The notes beneath the pieces were generated by a model. The model saw only the letters and a program-made list of their open reading frames with translations. It was not told the origin of the DNA and searched no databases. 16,176 bases of DNA from Rhodoferax sp. UBA4409. GTDB taxonomy: Bacteria; Pseudomonadota; Gammaproteobacteria; Burkholderiales; Burkholderiaceae_C. The position numbers and the translations under genes are program-made. Location: the NCBI GenBank assembly GCA_002390825.1, contig DGQR01000248.1:9516-25691 (forward strand). The letters run 5' to 3'. Within the stretch, counting starts at the first letter, position 1. Every line of letters starts with the position of its first letter. Positions 1-6,410 of this stretch are shown piece after piece.

Positions 1-1
1 C

Positions 2-484
2 CAGACCAACATCCTGGCGCTGAACGCAGCGGTCGAGGCGGCGCGCGCCGGCGAGCAGGGGCGGGGGTTTGCGGTGGTGGCCTCCGAGGTGCGCTCGCTG
101 GCCGGGCGCTCGGCGGCAGCGGCCAAAGAGGTCAAAAGCCTGATCGACGCGAGCCTGGAGCGGGTGGAGCGCGGCAATTCGCTGGTGGCCCAAGCGGGGC
201 AATCGATGTCGCAAGTGGTGGGCTCGATCCGCCATGTGACCGACATCATGGGCGAGATCAGTGCCGCCAGCTCCGAGCAGAGCACCGGCGTGCAGCAGGT
301 GGGCCAAGCGATTGCGCTCATCGACCAGACTACGCAGCAAAACGCCGCCATGGTGGAAGAGATTGCCGCAGCCGCCAGCGGCCTGCGGCACGAGGCGCAT
401 CAGTTGGTGGAGTCGGTGGCCTTCTTCAAGCTGGGCCACCAGAGCCCTGCGCTGCAAGCGCCTACAGTGCTCGCGCTGCGTTGA
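2..484 (+). CDS. Methyl-accepting chemotaxis protein, C-terminal fragment
   Basis: This is the cytoplasmic signalling end of a chemoreceptor; the sensor and membrane parts lie before the window. The first visible residues, QTNILALNAAVEAARAGEQG followed by RGFAVVASEVRSLAGRSA, are the highly conserved hairpin tip that contacts CheA and CheW in the receptor array. The rest is the descending arm of the long antiparallel coiled coil, with the usual run of Ala, Gln, Ser and Glu heptads (for example IMGEISAASSEQSTGVQQV). The frame is open from base 2 with no start, so the gene is truncated by the window edge. The tail ends soon after the coiled coil and has no WxxF-type CheR-docking pentapeptide. 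It converges on the rhodanese gene, leaving only 13 bases between the two stop codons, so there is no room for a conventional terminator. The ligand cannot be inferred. Confidence 0.97.
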   Translation, partial: QTNILALNAAVEAARAGEQGRGFAVVASEVRSLAGRSAAAAKEVKSLIDASLERVERGNSLVAQAGQSMSQVVGSIRHVTDIMGEISAASSEQSTGVQQVGQAIALIDQTTQQNAAMVEEIAAAASGLRHEAHQLVESVAFFKLGHQSPALQAPTVLALR

Positions 485-497
485 TTCGTTCAGACCC

Positions 498-821
498 TTA
501 AGCCACTGCTTCTGTGGCCAGGCTTTCGGCGTACCAAGCAGCGATTCCACCTTCAAGAAAGAGGGCATTCAGTCCCATCACCTGCAGTGCAGTGGTCAAG
601 CCTTGGCTGATTTCACGCCCGTGCGCACAGTACAAAACCACTGGCAGGTCTTTGGGAATTTGGTCTTTCCATTCCAGCCACAGAGCCGGGTCCTGCCATT
701 GAGCGTGGGCAATTTGGGTGCCATCGGACTGGCGCGCCTTGTCGCGCCGCACGTCCAGCAGGGTCAAGGCTTGGCCCTCCGTTTGCAGTTGCGCGAGTTC
801 GTGGTTGGTAATGGAGTTCAT
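498..821 (-). CDS. Rhodanese-like sulfurtransferase of the chr operon (ChrE-like)
   Basis: A single-domain rhodanese of 107 residues, the normal size for this type. Cys65 begins the active-site loop YCAHGREIS, which would carry a persulfide. The LLDVRRD strand near residues 21-27 and the C-terminal LEGGIAAW are typical rhodanese landmarks. It is the last gene of the chrB-chrA-rhodanese operon: its ATG lies 9 bases after the chrA stop, with AGGAAAG as ribosome binding site overlapping the chrA stop region. Rhodaneses (ChrE) are known in some chromate-resistance clusters, for example in Cupriavidus. An accessory role in chromate or thiol stress is therefore likely but is inferred from position. 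The substrate cannot be read from the sequence. Confidence 0.9.
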   Translation of the reverse strand: MNSITNHELAQLQTEGQALTLLDVRRDKARQSDGTQIAHAQWQDPALWLEWKDQIPKDLPVVLYCAHGREISQGLTTALQVMGLNALFLEGGIAAWYAESLATEAVA

Positions 822-830
822 GGGGCTTTC

Positions 831-2180
831 CTATCGGATCAATGAAATAAGCACGCCTGCAAGCGCACTCGCGGCGATCACATGGATCACATTGCGCTTG
901 TAGCGAAACAAAGCGATAGCAGCAGCCAAAGCAAGACCAGCGGCCACCATGTCAAAAGAGCCGGTAAAGCCTTGCGGCCACAACACGTGGTACCCGAAGA
1001 ACAAGGCCAGGTTCACGATCAGCCCTACGACCGCTGCGGTAATGCCAGTCAGTGGCGCGGTGAACTTCACTTGGTTGTGCGTACTCTCGACCAGCGGGCC
1101 CCCGGCCAGAATGAAGATGAAGGACGGCAGAAATGTGAACCAGGTGACCAAGCCCGCAGCGATGGCGCCGGCCATAAACAAGTGCTCTTGGCCTAGCACA
1201 GCGTTGGCGTATCCCCCCACAAAAGCCACAAACGCCACCACCATGATCAGCGGGCCCGGCGTGGTTTCGCCCAGGGCCAGCCCGTCGATCATTTGGGTGG
1301 GCGTGAGCCAGCCATAGTGCCCGACGGCCCCCTGATATACGTAAGGGAGCACTGCATAGGCGCCGCCAAACGTGAGCAGTGCGGCCTTGGTAAAAAACCA
1401 GCCCATTTGGGTGAAGGTGTGGTTCCAGCCCAGGCTCCAGGTCAGCGCCCCCATGGGCAGTGCCCACAGCAGGGCGCCTGCCAGCAGCACCAAGCCCAGC
1501 CGGCTCCAACGGAAGCGCGCGTGCTCGGGCGTGGCGGTGTGGTCGTCAATCAGTGCAGCGCCATAGTGTTTGGCAGCACCGCCGTGCCCACCCGCGCTAT
1601 GGAACAAGGCCGGTGCCCATCGCCCACCGGCATAGCCCAGCAATGCCGCACCCAGCACGATGAGTGGGAAGGGCAGTTCCAGCGCAAAGATAGCGACGAA
1701 CGAGGCAGCCGCAATGCCCCACAAGGCATTGTTTTTCAGCACCCGCGAGCCGATGCGGTGCGCCGCCTGCAGCACGATGGCGGTGACAGCGGGTTTGATG
1801 CCGTAGAACATGCCGGCCACCCAAGCTACATCACCAAAGGCGATGTAGACCCAGGAGAGCCCCACCAAGATAAACAACGAAGGCAGTACAAACAGCGCAC
1901 CCGCCACCACACCGCCCAGGGTCCGGTGCATGAGCCAGCCGATGTAGGTGGCAAGCTGCTGCGCCTCGGGGCCGGGCAGCAGCATGCAGTAGTTCAGCGC
2001 ATGCAGAAAGCGCTTTTCCGAGATCCAGCGGCGCCGCTCCACCAGCTCGGTATGCATGATGGCAATTTGTCCTGCGGGCCCGCCAAAGCTCACAAAGCCC
2101 AGCTTGAGCCAGAAGGCGAAGGCCTGCCAGAAGCTCACAGGCGTCGGGCTCTCGGCGGTGTTTAAGGTGTCAGTTGCCAT
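831..2180 (-). CDS. chrA: Chromate efflux transporter ChrA (long CHR family)
   Basis: An inner-membrane transporter of 449 residues, expected to export chromate from the cytoplasm. It has the two-half architecture of long-chain CHR proteins. The first half has SFGGPAGQIAIM near residues 31-42 and LLPGPEAQQLATYIGW near 67-82; the second half repeats the pattern with TFGGAYAVLPYVYQ near 270 and LGETTPGPLIMV near 300. Many hydrophobic segments (roughly 10 or more) are visible, for example LGGVVAGALFVLP. The ATG lies inside the end of chrB (11-base overlap), so the two are translationally coupled. The fixed order regulator-transporter-rhodanese supports a chromate resistance role. CHR proteins transport chromate; activity on other oxyanions is possible but not visible here. 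Confidence 0.95.
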   Translation of the reverse strand: MATDTLNTAESPTPVSFWQAFAFWLKLGFVSFGGPAGQIAIMHTELVERRRWISEKRFLHALNYCMLLPGPEAQQLATYIGWLMHRTLGGVVAGALFVLPSLFILVGLSWVYIAFGDVAWVAGMFYGIKPAVTAIVLQAAHRIGSRVLKNNALWGIAAASFVAIFALELPFPLIVLGAALLGYAGGRWAPALFHSAGGHGGAAKHYGAALIDDHTATPEHARFRWSRLGLVLLAGALLWALPMGALTWSLGWNHTFTQMGWFFTKAALLTFGGAYAVLPYVYQGAVGHYGWLTPTQMIDGLALGETTPGPLIMVVAFVAFVGGYANAVLGQEHLFMAGAIAAGLVTWFTFLPSFIFILAGGPLVESTHNQVKFTAPLTGITAAVVGLIVNLALFFGYHVLWPQGFTGSFDMVAAGLALAAAIALFRYKRNVIHVIAASALAGVLISLIR

Positions 2181-3123
2181 GGGGGATTACGGTGTTAGTC
2201 GCAGGTTCAAATTGATGGAGGAGGGCATCCAACACGGCGCTGGCAGCTTGCAGCAGCGCATCGTCATCGGGGATGGTGGCGCGCAAGCCGGCCAGCACGG
2301 ACTCCACGCCGATGGCCTCAGGGGGCTGCACGCCACCCGCATCCAGAAAGTGCACCAGCGCGCCCAGACGTTGCAGGGCCGGCATTTCCAGCGCAAAGCT
2401 GGCAAGCAACACTTCAAAAGTTACGCGGCCATCTAAATGGCTGAAGGTTGCGCCGTCAAAATCAAAGCCCAATGCATCGGCAGGGCAGTCCTGAGGCTGT
2501 GCCAGCCAGACGAAGCGGGCCTTCGGGTCGATATGGCGTCGGATCAGCCAAGCGCTGGCCAACCGGTCTACCCATGGCCTGGCTCGTGTAGCCCAAATGC
2601 GGCCTTGGTACTGCGCGCGCTGCAGCACTGTGATAGATCCAGCGAACGCTTGGGGCTCGTCTGGTGCCGCTGCGCGGGCGATGACGGTTTCCAGGGCCTG
2701 CAGTGCCGTGTCGACTTGGCGTTGTGCCTCACCCGGGAAGAAATCAGTGTCCGCCACCTGGACAAAAGCCTTGCGCGCTTTGCGACAGAGCCGCGTGGCC
2801 TCGGCACGGTCACCTTTGGCTAGCAGGGCCTGAATAGGCGGCAGATCGGCCAGCAGCGCGGCAAAGTCGGCGCTGCGGTCAAACAGGGGGGGGAAACTGG
2901 CATTGGCCGCCTCCTGCACGGCCATCACATACGCGCTGCCGCCGCCTGCCAGCACATCGGCGGCGACCGACTCCAGCACGAGCCGGCATGCGGGGCGTTC
3001 GGGCATCACATAGACGCCATCTTTCAACACTGCGGCACCACTGGCTTTGAGCGCACGCCAAGCGCGCATGCGGGCGGTTGCGTTTTCGGTAGGCAGGCTG
3101 GTGATGAGGGTGATCCAAGGCAT
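2170..3123 (-). CDS. chrB: ChrB chromate-responsive regulator
   Basis: A 317-residue protein matching ChrB, the chromate-sensing regulator of chr operons. The N-terminus WITLITSLPTENATARMRAW and the following GAAVLKDGVYVMP are the family signature. The C-terminal half has RPWVDRLASAWLIRRHID and FDFDGATFSHLDGRVTFEVL, the conserved ChrB domain. I chose the ATG at 3123 because homology begins there. A frame extending to 3210 adds 29 residues (MCRAVYFTPH...) that are unlike ChrB and run through the promoter and operator. There is no Shine-Dalgarno sequence before the ATG. Instead a TAGACT-N17-AATAAT promoter puts +1 on the A of the ATG, suggesting a leaderless mRNA. ChrB probably binds the inverted repeat at 3125-3160 and represses its own operon. 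Confidence 0.92.
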   Translation of the reverse strand: MPWITLITSLPTENATARMRAWRALKASGAAVLKDGVYVMPERPACRLVLESVAADVLAGGGSAYVMAVQEAANASFPPLFDRSADFAALLADLPPIQALLAKGDRAEATRLCRKARKAFVQVADTDFFPGEAQRQVDTALQALETVIARAAAPDEPQAFAGSITVLQRAQYQGRIWATRARPWVDRLASAWLIRRHIDPKARFVWLAQPQDCPADALGFDFDGATFSHLDGRVTFEVLLASFALEMPALQRLGALVHFLDAGGVQPPEAIGVESVLAGLRATIPDDDALLQAASAVLDALLHQFEPATNTVIPHGN

Positions 3124-3124
3124 G

Positions 3125-3160
3125 TGTAGATTATTCTGCATATTTGTAAAATAGTCTACA
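3125..3160 (-). promoter_or_regulatory. chrBA promoter embedded in an inverted-repeat operator
   Basis: On the minus strand the arms TGTAGACTATT (3160-3150) and AATAATCTACA (3135-3125) form an inverted repeat, 10 of 11 pairs matching, separated by 14 bases. The same stretch reads as a promoter: TAGACT (3158-3153) as -35, a 17-base spacer, and AATAAT (3135-3130) as -10. The predicted +1 is 3123, the A of the chrB ATG. A dimer bound here would cover both promoter hexamers. ChrB is the obvious candidate ligand, by position only. The site also lies upstream of the divergent GST gene. Confidence 0.65.
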
Positions 3161-3217
3161 TATTTATGGGTGGTGTCTGCGTGTGGAGTGAAATAGACTG
3201 CACGGCACATAGGTATT

Positions 3218-3243
3218 GCGCGTGCAGCTATTGTTTTTGTAGT
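3218..3243 (+). repeat. Dispersed repeat family 2, partial copy at the 5' end of the GST gene
   Basis: GCGCGTGCAGCT followed by a 14-base A/T-rich tail ending in TAGT. It matches 10713-10738 at 23 of 26 positions. The leading TAGCGC block seen 11 bases upstream in the other copies is not recognisable here. The TAG at 3240 lies in the element and, with the adjacent TAA at 3243, closes the GST reading frame upstream. Confidence 0.7.
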
Positions 3244-3260
3244 AACCCGGAGCCTTCCCT

Positions 3261-3935
3261 ATTACTACCAAGTGGCCTGCACAACACCCGGACCGCCTGC
3301 AGCTCTACTCGCTGCCCACGCCCAACGGCGTGAAGGTGAGCATTGCGCTGGAAGAGCTGGGCTTGCCCTACGAGGCGCACAAGGTCAACTTCCAGACCAA
3401 CGACCAGACCACGCCGGAGTTCTTGTCCCTCAACCCCAACAACAAAATCCCCGCCATCTTGGACCCGCAAGGCCCCGGCGGCCAGCCGCTGGCGCTGTTT
3501 GAGTCCGGCGCCATCCTGATCTACCTGGCCGACAAAACCGGCAAGCTGCTGCCCGCCGACCCTGCGCAGCGCTACCAGGCCATTCAGTGGCTGATGTGGC
3601 AAATGGGCGGCTTGGGGCCCATGTTCGGGCTGCTGGGTTTCTTTCACAAATTCGCCGGCAAAGACTATGAAGACAAGCGTCCGCGCGACCGCTATGTTGC
3701 CGAGAGCAAGCGCCTGCTGGGCGTGCTGAACCAGCACCTCGCGGGCCGCACATGGATGATGGGCGACGACTACACCGTGGCCGACATTGCCATCTTTCCG
3801 TGGGTGCGCAATCTGGTGGGCTTTTACGAAGCGGGCGATCTGGTGGGCTTTGCCGACTTCCCCGAAGTGGCGCGCGTGCTGGCCGCCTTTGTGGCGCGGC
3901 CTGCGGTGGTGCGGGGGCTGGCGATTCCGGCATGA
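3261..3935 (+). CDS. Glutathione S-transferase, Nu-class (YfcG/YghU)-like, with abnormal start
   Basis: A glutathione-dependent thiol or disulfide enzyme of the cytosol. The thioredoxin-fold N-terminus contains LYSLPTPNGVKVSIALEELG; the TPNG.K motif, with Asn in place of a catalytic Tyr or Ser, is typical of the YfcG-like Nu class. Next come NPNNKIPAI and FESGAILIYLA (glutathione gamma-glutamyl site), then the helical domain ending in DYTVADIAIFPWV. The start is a problem. The frame is closed by TAG and TAA at 3240-3245, inside and next to a dispersed repeat. Conserved-looking sequence (PITTKWPAQHPDRLQLYSLP) begins well before the first GTG at 3330, which would delete the first beta strand. 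The only well-placed codon is ATT at 3261, eight bases after GGAG. It may use this rare start, start at GTG 3330 in degraded form, or be a 5'-truncated gene. The body has no internal stops or frameshifts. Confidence 0.75.
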   Translation: MTTKWPAQHPDRLQLYSLPTPNGVKVSIALEELGLPYEAHKVNFQTNDQTTPEFLSLNPNNKIPAILDPQGPGGQPLALFESGAILIYLADKTGKLLPADPAQRYQAIQWLMWQMGGLGPMFGLLGFFHKFAGKDYEDKRPRDRYVAESKRLLGVLNQHLAGRTWMMGDDYTVADIAIFPWVRNLVGFYEAGDLVGFADFPEVARVLAAFVARPAVVRGLAIPA

Positions 3936-3941
3936 GTGGGA

Positions 3942-3991
3942 GCCAAACCCTACTACCGGGCTTGGCGATCTTCAAGCGGCGTTGAGGATCG
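3942..3991. terminator. Tandem stem-loops between convergent GST and nadB genes
   Basis: Two adjacent hairpins fill the short gap between the facing stop codons. The first pairs GCCAAACCC (3942-3950) with GGGCTTGGC (3958-3966), 8 of 9 matching, around a 7-base loop. The second pairs CGATCTTCAA (3966-3975) with TTGAGGATCG (3982-3991), 9 of 10 matching with one G-T wobble, around a 6-base loop. Neither is followed by a T tract, so this is a candidate bidirectional terminator or 3'-end stabiliser rather than a textbook intrinsic terminator. Confidence 0.45.
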
Positions 3992-4000
3992 GCCGGCCCG

Positions 4001-5608
4001 TCAGGGGGTGAGCGTGGTCGGCACCGCCACATCCAGCATGCCGGGGTAGTCGCGGCTGAAGTGCAGGCCGCGGCTCTCGTGGCGGGCTTGGGCGCTCTTC
4101 ACAATCAGGTCGGCAACCTGCACTAGGTTGCGTAGCTCCAGCAGGTCGCGGGTGACATGGAAGTGGGCATAAAACTCGGCAATCTCTCCTTGCAGCAGCG
4201 CAATGCGGTGGGCCGCGCGCTCCAGCCGCTTGTTGGTGCGGACGATGCCCACGTAGTCCCACATGAAGCGGCGCAGCTCGTCCCAGTTGTGGGAGATGAC
4301 CACGCTCTCGTCCGCGTCGGTCACGCGGCTGTCGTCCCAGGCGGGCAGTTGGCGTGGCGCATCGGCACTGCGGGCAGCCAGCTCGCTTGCTATCAAAGCA
4401 GTAGCGGATCGCGCAAACACCATGCACTCCACCAGCGAATTCGATGCCAAACGGTTCGCGCCGTGCAGGCCGGTGCAGGCGGTTTCGCCCACGGCGTAAA
4501 GGCCCTCTACATCGGTGCGGGCATCGAGGTCAGTGACCACGCCGCCGCAGGTGTAGTGGGCCGCCGGCACCACAGGGATGGGTTGCTTGGCCATGTCGAT
4601 GCCCAGCTCCAAACAGCGGGCGTAGATGTTGGGGAAATGCTCCTGGATAAAGCTCAGCGGCTGGTGCGAGATGTCGAGGTACACGCAGTCGAAGCCGCCT
4701 TTTTTCATCTCAAAGTCGATGGCGCGAGCCACTACGTCGCGCGGCGCCAGCTCGGCGCGTGGGTCATGCTTGGGCATGAAGCGCTCGCCGGTGGGCAGCA
4801 GCAGGCGGCCACCCTCGCCACGCACCGCCTCGGTGATCAAAAAGCTCTTGGCGTGCGGGTGGAACAAGCAGGTGGGGTGGAACTGGATGAACTCCATGTT
4901 TTGCACCTGGCAGCCCGCGCGCCAGGCAGCGGCAATGCCGTCGCCAGTGGCCGTGTCGGGGTTGGTGGTGTAGAGGTAGACCTTGCCCGCGCCGCCTGTG
5001 GCCAGGATGGTGTGGGGCGCCTGGAAGGTGAGCACTTCGTCGGTGTCGTCGTCCAGCGCGTACAGGCCCACGCAGCGGTTGGGGCCAGCTTGGCCGAGTT
5101 TGTTGGTGGTGATCAGGTCGACCAGCGTGTGGTGCTCAAACAGCGTCACATTCGGGCTGGCTTTCACCTTCTCAATCAGGGTTTGCTGCACGGCGGCACC
5201 GGTGGCATCGGTCACATGGACGATGCGGCGCGCACTGTGGCCACCTTCGCGGGTCAGGTGCAGCTGGCCGGCGTGGCCCGCTTCTTCTGAAAACGGTACA
5301 CCCAGCTTTTGCAACCAGGCGATGGACTGGGGCGCGTTCTCCACCACGAACTGCGTGGCTTTGAGGTCGCACAGGCCGGCGCCGGCAATCAGCGTGTCGT
5401 CCACATGGGCGGCAAAGCTGTCGTCCTTGTCCCACACGGCGGCAATGCCGCCTTGGGCCCAGCCGCTGCTGCCTTCGCGCACCGCGCGTTTGGTGAGGAT
5501 GGCCACGCGGTATTGCTGCGAGAGCAGCAGCGCCGCGCTCAGCCCGGCGAGGCCGCTGCCAACGATGAGCACGTCAAAGTGCAGCGGAGAGGGGAGTTGA
5601 GTAGACAT
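4001..5608 (-). CDS. nadB: L-aspartate oxidase NadB
   Basis: An FAD enzyme that oxidises L-aspartate to iminoaspartate, the first step of de novo NAD synthesis; NadA then condenses the product to quinolinate. At 535 residues it is full length. The N-terminus DVLIVGSGLAGLSAALLLS is the FAD-binding dinucleotide fold. TREGGHSARRIVH, MEFIQFHPT, HYTCGGVVTDLDART and GLHGANRLASNSLVEC are family landmarks of the succinate dehydrogenase/aspartate oxidase flavoproteins, and the helical C-terminal domain starts near NWDELRRFMWDYVGI. The variable stretch after LVECMVFARS contains a 17-base palindromic segment (4389-4405) encoding ATALIA that resembles a repeat relic. The start lies 24 bases after the yoaK-like stop with no clear ribosome binding site, so co-transcription with metG and yoaK is likely. 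nadA and nadC are not in the window. Confidence 0.97.
   Translation of the reverse strand: MSTQLPSPLHFDVLIVGSGLAGLSAALLLSQQYRVAILTKRAVREGSSGWAQGGIAAVWDKDDSFAAHVDDTLIAGAGLCDLKATQFVVENAPQSIAWLQKLGVPFSEEAGHAGQLHLTREGGHSARRIVHVTDATGAAVQQTLIEKVKASPNVTLFEHHTLVDLITTNKLGQAGPNRCVGLYALDDDTDEVLTFQAPHTILATGGAGKVYLYTTNPDTATGDGIAAAWRAGCQVQNMEFIQFHPTCLFHPHAKSFLITEAVRGEGGRLLLPTGERFMPKHDPRAELAPRDVVARAIDFEMKKGGFDCVYLDISHQPLSFIQEHFPNIYARCLELGIDMAKQPIPVVPAAHYTCGGVVTDLDARTDVEGLYAVGETACTGLHGANRLASNSLVECMVFARSATALIASELAARSADAPRQLPAWDDSRVTDADESVVISHNWDELRRFMWDYVGIVRTNKRLERAAHRIALLQGEIAEFYAHFHVTRDLLELRNLVQVADLIVKSAQARHESRGLHFSRDYPGMLDVAVPTTLTP
4389..4405 (+). repeat. Possible relic of repeat family 2 tail inside nadB
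   Basis: GCTATCAAAGCAGTAGC pairs GCTA with TAGC and has the same 17-base length and GCT...TAGY form as the tails of the four other family 2 copies. The GCGC-AGCAGCT block is absent, replaced by CTCGCTT. It is in frame and encodes ATALIA on the minus strand, in a variable part of NadB. Confidence 0.35.
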
Positions 5609-5632
5609 TCGCAGAAAAGAGGTCGTTGGCGA

Positions 5633-6379
5633 TCAGCCCAGGGTCTGCGTGTAACGGCGCAGGTCGTTCAGGGCGGGGCGGGCTACCAGGTACAACAGAA
5701 TCAAGGCCAGGGGCACCGTGGTGACAAAGCCCAGAGAATTAAAGCCCAGAGCCCCGATCCAAGCGCCGAGCACAAAGCTGCCGATCAGCTTGCCGAGCAG
5801 GCGGAGTTTGTCGGTGTTGGCTTGGACGGGAGCGGCTTGGGGGTCGAGGTTGAGGTAGACCATCTTACCCAGCTCAATGCCGACATCGGTGACCATGCCG
5901 GTCAAGTGGGTGGTGCGGATTTCGGCGCGCGAAATCTTGGTGATCACCGCGTTCTGCAGCCCCATGATGAAGCAGAGCAAGGTGACCGTGAGCGGGGTGA
6001 AAAAGTAATAGGCGTAGTTCATAACGCCGCCGAAAACGCCAAACACCAGCAGCAGAGCCGCTTCCAGCAACAGCGGCAGGCCGTAAGCGACCTGCAGCCG
6101 GCAGCGCAAGCCCCAGTTGACCAGCACCGCACTGGCCATGGCGCCGAACACAAAGGCGATCAGCATGGCCATGCCGGTCAGGGCCACCTCAGTGTGGCCC
6201 AGCACCACCGAGTCCACCACCGACGAGACGATGCCCGTCACATGGGAGGTGTATTGGTGCACCGCCAGAAAGCCCCCCGCATTGGTGGCCCCGGCCACAA
6301 AGGCCAGTGCCATGCCGAGGCGGGTGTTGGCTTCAGGGGTGCGCTCGGTATCGATCCAGCCGTAGGTCCAAGGGAACAT
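5633..6379 (-). CDS. YoaK-family (DUF1275) membrane protein
   Basis: An inner-membrane protein of 248 residues from the YoaK/DUF1275 family, whose function is not established. The signature FVAGATNAGGFLAVHQYTSH near the N-terminus and TTHLTGMVTDVGIELGK near the middle identify it. About six hydrophobic segments are visible, for example VALTGMAMLIAFVFGAMAS, LPLLLEAALLLVFGVFGG and VPLALILLYLVA. I chose the ATG at 6379 because homologous sequence begins just after it and it follows the metG stop by 31 bases. An in-frame ATG at 6490 would add a 37-residue Pro/Ser/Thr-rich tail inside the end of metG. Neither start has a good ribosome binding site. The gene sits between metG and nadB in the same direction and is probably read through from metG. 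Confidence 0.85.
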   Translation of the reverse strand: MFPWTYGWIDTERTPEANTRLGMALAFVAGATNAGGFLAVHQYTSHVTGIVSSVVDSVVLGHTEVALTGMAMLIAFVFGAMASAVLVNWGLRCRLQVAYGLPLLLEAALLLVFGVFGGVMNYAYYFFTPLTVTLLCFIMGLQNAVITKISRAEIRTTHLTGMVTDVGIELGKMVYLNLDPQAAPVQANTDKLRLLGKLIGSFVLGAWIGALGFNSLGFVTTVPLALILLYLVARPALNDLRRYTQTLG

Positions 6380-6410
6380 GGTGACGAGGCCCGGATCGCG
6401 CTGCGTAGGT

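Noticed and set aside
760..770. AGGGTCAAGG inside the rhodanese gene, resembling the repeat family 1 core
   Set aside because: It lacks the GGAGGA continuation, the hairpin and the GGGGGACACG partner; chance similarity in coding sequence.
3124..3210. Upstream extension of chrB to an ATG at 3210
   Set aside because: The extra 29 residues have no resemblance to ChrB and would place the promoter and operator dyad inside the coding sequence.
3166..3333. 55-codon plus-strand open frame from ATG 3166 overlapping the GST start in another frame
   Set aside because: Cys-rich, non-protein-like composition; it crosses the operator edge and the repeat and ends inside GST in the wrong frame. A simple frameshift linking it to GST is not supported.
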